From NCBI GenBank assembly GCA_036939355.1, contig JALLAP010000771.1, positions 1 to 11,659 of the forward strand: DNA of 11,659 nt, given 5' to 3'. Source of the stretch: Thalassiosira profunda (lineage: Eukaryota > Bacillariophyta > Thalassiosirophyceae > Thalassiosirales > Thalassiosiraceae). Positions 7,589 through 11,659 of this stretch are shown piece after piece; position 1 is the stretch's first letter, and every line of letters starts with the position of its first letter. A program made the position numbers and the translations under genes. The notes below the pieces were generated by a model. It was given only the letters and a program-made list of their open reading frames with translations, searched no databases and had not been told where the DNA came from.

Positions 7589-9926
7589 ACGTCTTCATTG
7601 TTGGATTGGTATTCGCTCAATGTCACGGTGCAGCCCCGGTCGGAGCAGTTGTCCAGTAACGCCGCCCAATGACGACACGTTCTCAACACTGTGGGATCGC
7701 CCACCACGAGCAAGCCGCGTCGGGCACGAGTGATTGCGACGTTTAAACGTCTGGCATCGCGTAAGAAGCCCATTTCTTTGAGCTGATTGGATCGCACTGC
7801 AGAGAACAACACCAAGTCCGTTTCCTGGCCCTGAAACGAGTCAACGGTGCCTACTCTCACGTCGGATAGGCCGGAGACATCACTTTGGCGGCTAATGTTG
7901 TTCAACTCGGTCCGGAGTAGCTGCACTTGTTTGCTGTATGGACTGATTGCCGCGACATTCTTCGCTTCGACATCTCCCGCAGCAACGACCTTTTGGATAA
8001 TATCTACAACAATCGCCGCCTCCGTTGGATTGGACCGGCCACCGAAGCCGTGGGCGACCTCGCTGTTGTCTCCTACAGCAAGAAAAGCCAACGGCTCGCT
8101 ACTTGGCCACGGAAAACCCTCTGGTGGAGGCAAATCCGGATCAACGCCACCCATTGCAGCGCACTCAACGAGGCCTCCGTAAAAGTATTCGTTTGGATGG
8201 CGAAGCAAAGATCGCGGCATTCGATACTGCTCTTTCAAGACGTTCTCCTCGATGCCGAGCTTCAATAACCTTTCCATAGGACTGACTCCAATTGCCTTTC
8301 GCAGCTCGTCGTCTTGCGTCGTGACGGTCGGCGGCAGCTGTTTCGTATCCCCCACTAATATCACCTGACTCGCTTTTGCGGCGGCCAATGCACAAATTAG
8401 AGCGGGTTCCGTCGTTTGAGCGGCCTCGTCCAACACGACGATTGGGAAAGCTGAACCATCCTCTCTATCTCCCAGACTGGACAATAGTTGTTGGGCCCCT
8501 ATGCAGCTGGCGACGACAACTGGCGCGGTCTTGGTAATTACCGATTGCTGTACAATAAGCAGATGTGAGTTGTACCGGCTCTAAACAGCAGGAGAAAATA
8601 CTATACAGAACTCACCGCATCAGCCAAATATTGCTTCGCGTCATAAGCCGCGGACGAGCGCACGTGACCCTCTAATGTGACATCTCCTGCCTGCTGTCTC
8701 AACCTGACCACCTCTGGCACACGCTCGGATAGGGCAGCGATCGTTCGATGCTGAACGGATGGCGATACGGAAGCCGGACGCCCGGCACGTACCGCAGGGA
8801 CATTGATTTCAAGCAGAGCTTGCAGCAGTACGTCGGCAGCACCGTTGCTGTGCGTCACTGCCAAAATGCGAGGAGCGTGATTCGTGTCACCTTCCTCTTC
8901 CCCGTTTGTGTCCTTTATCCTCCTCATTTTCAATGCTGTCGAGATCAGTAAAGCTGAGCATCGAGTTTTGCCAGTACCAGGTGGCCCTTTGATCTGAGCA
9001 ATCGTGCGCTGCAATGCCCAGCTAATCGCATCTTGCTGCGATGGATTCGGTTCAAAAGGCGTCTCCGCGGTAGCCTCCTTCATGGCGCATGCAACTTGCC
9101 CGTCCAAATCACGTTCATCCCTGAAATGACTCGGTATTGCATTGGCCCTGTCCGACGACGACGCATCGTAAAACAGCTGCACCAGCAATTCCGCGGCGCT
9201 CCCCGCCTCGCCCTTGCGCAGCTTCTCCAGAGCGATCCGCTGCGCTCGCAGGGGCACCATGGACAGAGATCGATCCAGCCGCACTCGATAGGTGTCGTGT
9301 TTGCGCATTTCCATCACGCCCGCCGGCCAGGACGCCCCGACTCCCAACGTTATAAAATCCTTTCCAATGTCCATCACCAGGCCCTCTCGCGGCGCCACGT
9401 CCCGGCCCCGGAAAGAGTTTTGTGGCGTCATCACCAATACATCTCCCCGCTTGAACTTATCGCGCAGCTTCTTCCCGGGATCGCCATTGGCGTACTGCGG
9501 CAACGTCACCCTCACTATCTTTTCCCCAAACAATTCACTCTCTGGAGTCGCCCAGGCATTAAAAACGGAAAGACCGCTCGATTCCAGTTGCGACCGGGTG
9601 TAGGATTTGCGCCGCTGCTGCAATTCCGCGGCGGATTCCTGGTATTCCCGCCGGAGGAGGGACTCCCAATGGAAGGCGTAGGAGGCGAGGATGTCGCGCG
9701 GGGTGCCTTTGGTGCATGTGTCGTCGACTGAGGAGGCGTGAAGTGGTGAAATTGGCGCGGCGTCCCGCTGCCGAAGCGACGCAACATTTGCAATCTTTGC
9801 CGGAAGGAGGGCAACGGTCGAGGTCGGGAGAAGCAACAGCGCGGATAGCGTCATCAGCGCCATACTGACACTGCACATGCACCGCCCCCTGCCGCGACTT
9901 TGACGAACGCTCATATCTCGTGTCAT
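7564..9926 (-). CDS. UPF1/SMUBP2-like superfamily 1 helicase with N-terminal signal-like leader
   Basis: There are two exons on the minus strand, 9926-8616 and 8547-7564, separated by a 68-nt phase 0 intron (GTGAGT..ACAG). They give 764 residues. The start at 9926 is the first in-frame ATG; another at 9914 has a better context. All main motifs are present: Walker A GPPGTGKT at 314-321, DEAAQ at 477-481, GDTKQLPP at 503-510, QYRM at 544-547, VGTVDSFQGQE at 669-679 and RRLNVAITRARR at 703-714. This order is typical of UPF1-like SF1B 5'-3' helicases of the IGHMBP2/SMUBP2 group. The upstream region at about 130-235 resembles their beta-barrel domain. The N-terminus is unusual for a nuclear helicase: an arginine-rich start, a hydrophobic core at about 19-41 ending in TSTVA, then a basic, Ser/Ala-containing stretch. 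This would fit a bipartite plastid presequence in an alga with secondary plastids. Plastid SMUBP2-like helicases exist in plants. Organelle targeting here is inference. Confidence 0.88.
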
Positions 9927-10034
9927 GTGGCTTCCTCCCTCCGGTCCTGCCAAGCCCCGCCCCCCAGACCCACGCGCCAAGGCGGGTATGCGAAGCGCTT
10001 GCAGAGCGCAAGCCGAGGGGCGCGAGGGGGGAAG

Positions 10035-10083
10035 AGGAGGAGGAGGAGGAGGAGGAGGAGGAGGAGGAGGAGGAGGAGGAGGA
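10035..10083. repeat. (AGG)n trinucleotide microsatellite
   Basis: There are 49 uninterrupted bases of AGG, about 16.3 units, followed by an imperfect purine run to about 10097. The strand is all purine, so the tract could form triplex or G-quadruplex-type structures. It lies about 110-160 bp upstream of the helicase ATG and 145-190 bp upstream of the deaminase ATG. In + frames it reads as poly-Glu, poly-Arg or poly-Gly, but no real gene uses it. Confidence 0.97.
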
Positions 10084-10126
10084 AGGAGGAGAAGAGAATG
10101 ACGCGGCGGGCGCGCGCGGCGGGCAA

Positions 10127-10170
10127 ATGAGTACTCATCATACGTAAGTGTAAGTCACGTACGTACGTAA
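10127..10170. promoter_or_regulatory. Cluster of palindromic ACGT / GAGTACTC elements
   Basis: Visible directly are the perfect 12-bp palindrome ATGAGTACTCAT (10127-10138), TACGTA (10141-10146) and ACGTACGTACGT (10157-10168) within GTCACGTACG. ACGT cores and TGAGT-ACTCA half-sites are typical targets of bZIP-type dimeric regulators in general, so this may be a binding cluster for the divergent pair. No factor can be named. Confidence 0.45.
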
Positions 10171-10226
10171 AGCTGAGCTGACGAACGCACGCGAGTTGTT
10201 CTCACTTCTTCTCCTCCCGAGGCACG

Positions 10227-11090
10227 ATGCCATCGTCGTCCTCCTCGTCGCACTGGGCGGCCGCCCTGGCGGCGGCGGCGGCGGCGGTCGCCATCGGCGG
10301 CCTCTGGGCCGTGCAGCATCGGAAGGGCCCGCGGAGACGGAAGCAATCGTCCAGCGACGAGGAGTCCGACACCATTTCCGTCGAGGGTTCGGTCATGGTC
10401 ACCCTCCCCTCGTGGGCCGTGGCCTCCTTCTCCGAGCACTCCTCCAAGGTATATCGATCCGACGAGGAGATGATGTCGCTGGCCATAAACATGTCGGATC
10501 GGAACATTACGGAGGGGACCGGCGGCCCGTTCGGCGCGGCCATTTTTGAGAGGCACCCTCCCACCGCCGCCGAGCCCGAGGGATGCTGCACGCTCGTCAG
10601 CGTGGGCGTGAACCGGGTCGTCCCGCTGGGGAATTCGACGTTGCACGGGGAGACGGTGGCGATCCAATTGGCGCAGCGGAGGGTGGGGAGCTTCACGCTG
10701 CAATTGGACGCCGAGGGGGGCGACGGGAGCAGCGAGCACGGGGAGGGATTGTTCTACGACGATTCGACGGACGAGTTAGAGAAGGGTGGGAATGCTGCAA
10801 AGAAAGACGGCAGCGGGGAGAAACGAAAGCGGCAATTCGAGCTGTTCACGAGCTGCGAGCCGTGCGCCATGTGCCTCGGCGCCACGCTGTGGAGCGGGGT
10901 GTCCCGGATCGTGTGCGCGGCCACCAAAACCGACGCGCAGGCCATCGGATTCGACGAGGGGCCGGTGTTCGAGCAGAGCTACGAGCATTTGGATAAGTGC
11001 GGCGTGAAGGTGACGAGGAATGTTCTGAGCGAGGAAGCGGCCAAGGTGTTGAGACGGTATGGAAGCAGTGGATTGATTTACAATCGTTGA
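10227..11090 (+). CDS. Membrane-anchored guanine-deaminase-like (CMP/dCMP-type) zinc deaminase
   Basis: A single exon of 287 residues; the start is the first ATG, with A at -3. Residues about 9-30 are an alanine-rich hydrophobic segment followed by RKGPRRRK, a likely signal anchor or targeting signal. The deaminase fold follows: GGPFGAAIF at 99-107, then LHGETVAIQ with zinc ligand H140 and proton-shuttle E142. The second site is [12 protein letters not shown] with zinc ligands C213 and C216. [15 protein letters not shown] at 231-245 strongly recalls bacterial GuaD-type guanine deaminases, which convert guanine to xanthine and ammonia. Two things are odd: the usual HAE reads HGE, and a charged insertion of roughly 40 residues (about 161-202, Gly/Glu/Lys-rich) separates the two zinc motifs. 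Substrate is therefore uncertain (guanine, guanosine or another base). It shares an upstream region with the helicase, and no functional link is apparent. Confidence 0.85.
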   Translation: MPSSSSSSHWAAALAAAAAAVAIGGLWAVQHRKGPRRRKQSSSDEESDTISVEGSVMVTLPSWAVASFSEHSSKVYRSDEEMMSLAINMSDRNITEGTGGPFGAAIFERHPPTAAEPEGCCTLVSVGVNRVVPLGNSTLHGETVAIQLAQRRVGSFTLQLDAEGGDGSSEHGEGLFYDDSTDELEKGGNAAKKDGSGEKRKRQFELFTSCEPCAMCLGATLWSGVSRIVCAATKTDAQAIGFDEGPVFEQSYEHLDKCGVKVTRNVLSEEAAKVLRRYGSSGLIYNR

Positions 11091-11227
11091 TTCCGTCGAC
11101 CCAACCGCTCGACAACTGCAATGAATTGATTTGGGCGAATTGGTTTGGGCACTTGGCTACCTGAGAGTTCACTGGCAGCCACACATGTACATACAATTGC
11201 TCATGTAGTTATGCGCGAGCCTGTTCC
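11091..11227. other. Convergent spacer
   Basis: These 137 bp lie between the deaminase stop (+) and the stop of the right-edge gene (-). They presumably hold both 3' UTRs. I see no gene or strong repeat. Confidence 0.6.
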
Positions 11228-11659
11228 TCAAGCCCCCTCCCGCTCCGGCTGTGTTATGTCCCTCCACTCGATCGCCATAATCCTTTGGCAAGCCTCCTCC
11301 AGAAACTCCTCTTCCACACCCTTGCCGAGGTATATCCCCTCCGTTTCCGCGCAGCAATTGGCATTCGAGGGAGGACAATTGCACGACAGGTGGGAGTACA
11401 AAATCTTTACCGAGAAGGGCAGATCTGGATACCGGTCGCCAATGTCCACTTCCCCAAGCAGGTTGGCCTTCTGCAGCTTGTGCAAGAATGGTACGAGTTC
11501 TGTGGCCTCAAGCAGGTCGCTGGAGTCGACGTCGCTCTGCTTCAATAGGGAGACGCAGCCTGCTCCTCGTCCCTCCTCTTTTGTCGTGGACACTGCGACG
11601 GGAGCAGAAGATGCTGCAGCGTTGTCCGTTGCACTCTCGTGATCGAAGAGGCTGCTGTG
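11228..11659 (-). CDS. C-terminal end of an unrecognised protein (5' part beyond window)
   Basis: A minus-strand frame is open from the right edge to TGA at 11228-11230, giving 143 visible residues with no ATG in the first 100. It is therefore the 3' part of a longer exon. An acidic, Ser/Ala-rich low-complexity stretch at the left of the fragment leads into a helical-looking segment (LLEATELVPFLHKLQKANLL). Then come EVDIGDRYPDLPFSVKILYS, a compact cysteine motif (CNCPPSNANCC) and an acidic helix ending in IEWRDITQPEREGA. I do not recognise the family. The overlapping + strand frame of similar length (11145-11642) has a less protein-like, serine-rich composition, so the minus frame is preferred. 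An undetected intron within it is possible. Confidence 0.55.
   Translation of the reverse strand, partial: HSSLFDHESATDNAAASSAPVAVSTTKEEGRGAGCVSLLKQSDVDSSDLLEATELVPFLHKLQKANLLGEVDIGDRYPDLPFSVKILYSHLSCNCPPSNANCCAETEGIYLGKGVEEEFLEEACQRIMAIEWRDITQPEREGA

Larger units (their letters stand above)
9927..10226. promoter_or_regulatory. Shared upstream region of helicase and deaminase genes
   Basis: These 300 bp lie between two divergent ATG codons. From the helicase side they hold a GC-rich stretch, then the AGG microsatellite at 10035-10083, a GC-rich CGCGCG block, then a cluster of palindromes (ATGAGTACTCAT, TACGTA, ACGT x3) at 10127-10170 nearer the deaminase. A pyrimidine-rich stretch (about 10197-10219) precedes the deaminase start. 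I see no clear TATA box. Bidirectional promoter function is inferred from layout. Confidence 0.6.

Noticed and set aside
9920..10147. 75-residue + strand frame with poly-Glu
   Set aside because: It is produced by translating the AGG microsatellite; there is no protein-like sequence on either side, and it overlaps the helicase start on the other strand.
10144..10221. 78-nt 5' UTR intron of the deaminase gene (GTAAGT donor, pyrimidine-rich stretch, AG at 10220-10221)
   Set aside because: The size and ends fit the local introns, but without a coding junction there is nothing to support it over chance; RNA reads would decide.
11145..11642. 165-residue + strand frame at the right edge
   Set aside because: It is serine-rich and motif-free, overlapping the more protein-like minus-strand frame. 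It also lies in the 3' flank of the deaminase gene.
1..11659. tRNA, rRNA, CRISPR arrays, transposon or viral genes
   Set aside because: I looked on both strands and saw no cloverleaf-like tRNA, no repeat-spacer array and no transposase, integrase or capsid-like frame.

Overview
The window looks like nuclear DNA from a compact, fairly GC-rich protist genome. The genes carry spliceosomal introns with GT..AG ends. Nine complete introns can be placed by joining conserved protein reading frames, and all are only 64-84 nt long. The gene content fits a microbial eukaryote: a eukaryotic-type pyruvate carboxylase, two type II membrane glycosyltransferases, a UPF1/SMUBP2-type helicase with a secretory-looking leader, and an anchored guanine-deaminase-like enzyme. 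A photosynthetic stramenopile or similar alga with a complex plastid is my best guess. It rests mainly on the helicase leader and the compactness, and I cannot name a species.

Layout, left to right. The 3' end of a pyruvate carboxylase gene (+, 30-1598, four exons, 5' part outside the window) converges on a three-exon gene (-, 4220 to 1820). That gene encodes a 752-residue protein joining a GT61-like domain to a GT25-like domain. Across a 367-bp shared upstream region lies a four-exon gene (+, 4588-7481). It encodes an 890-residue protein joining a GT10 fucosyltransferase-like domain to a second putative GT-A-fold transferase domain with a T-D-V-R-D motif. This gene converges, with an 82-bp gap, on a two-exon superfamily 1 helicase (-, 9926 to 7564). 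A 300-bp divergent promoter holding a 49-bp perfect AGG repeat and ACGT palindromes separates the helicase from a single-exon deaminase (+, 10227-11090). The deaminase converges on the 3' end of an unrecognised gene (-, 11659 to 11228) that runs off the right edge.

Gene orientation alternates strictly (+ - + - + -), so each complete gene shares its upstream region with one neighbour and its downstream region with the other. The most interesting part is the head-to-head pair of double-domain glycosyltransferases. Both products have a short cytosolic tail and a single N-terminal membrane anchor. Together they hold four apparent transferase domains under one intergenic region, which suggests a co-regulated Golgi glycan-building module. 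A second notable signal is a roughly 33-bp sequence in the 3' flank of the GT61/GT25 gene that closely matches the very end of the helicase gene.
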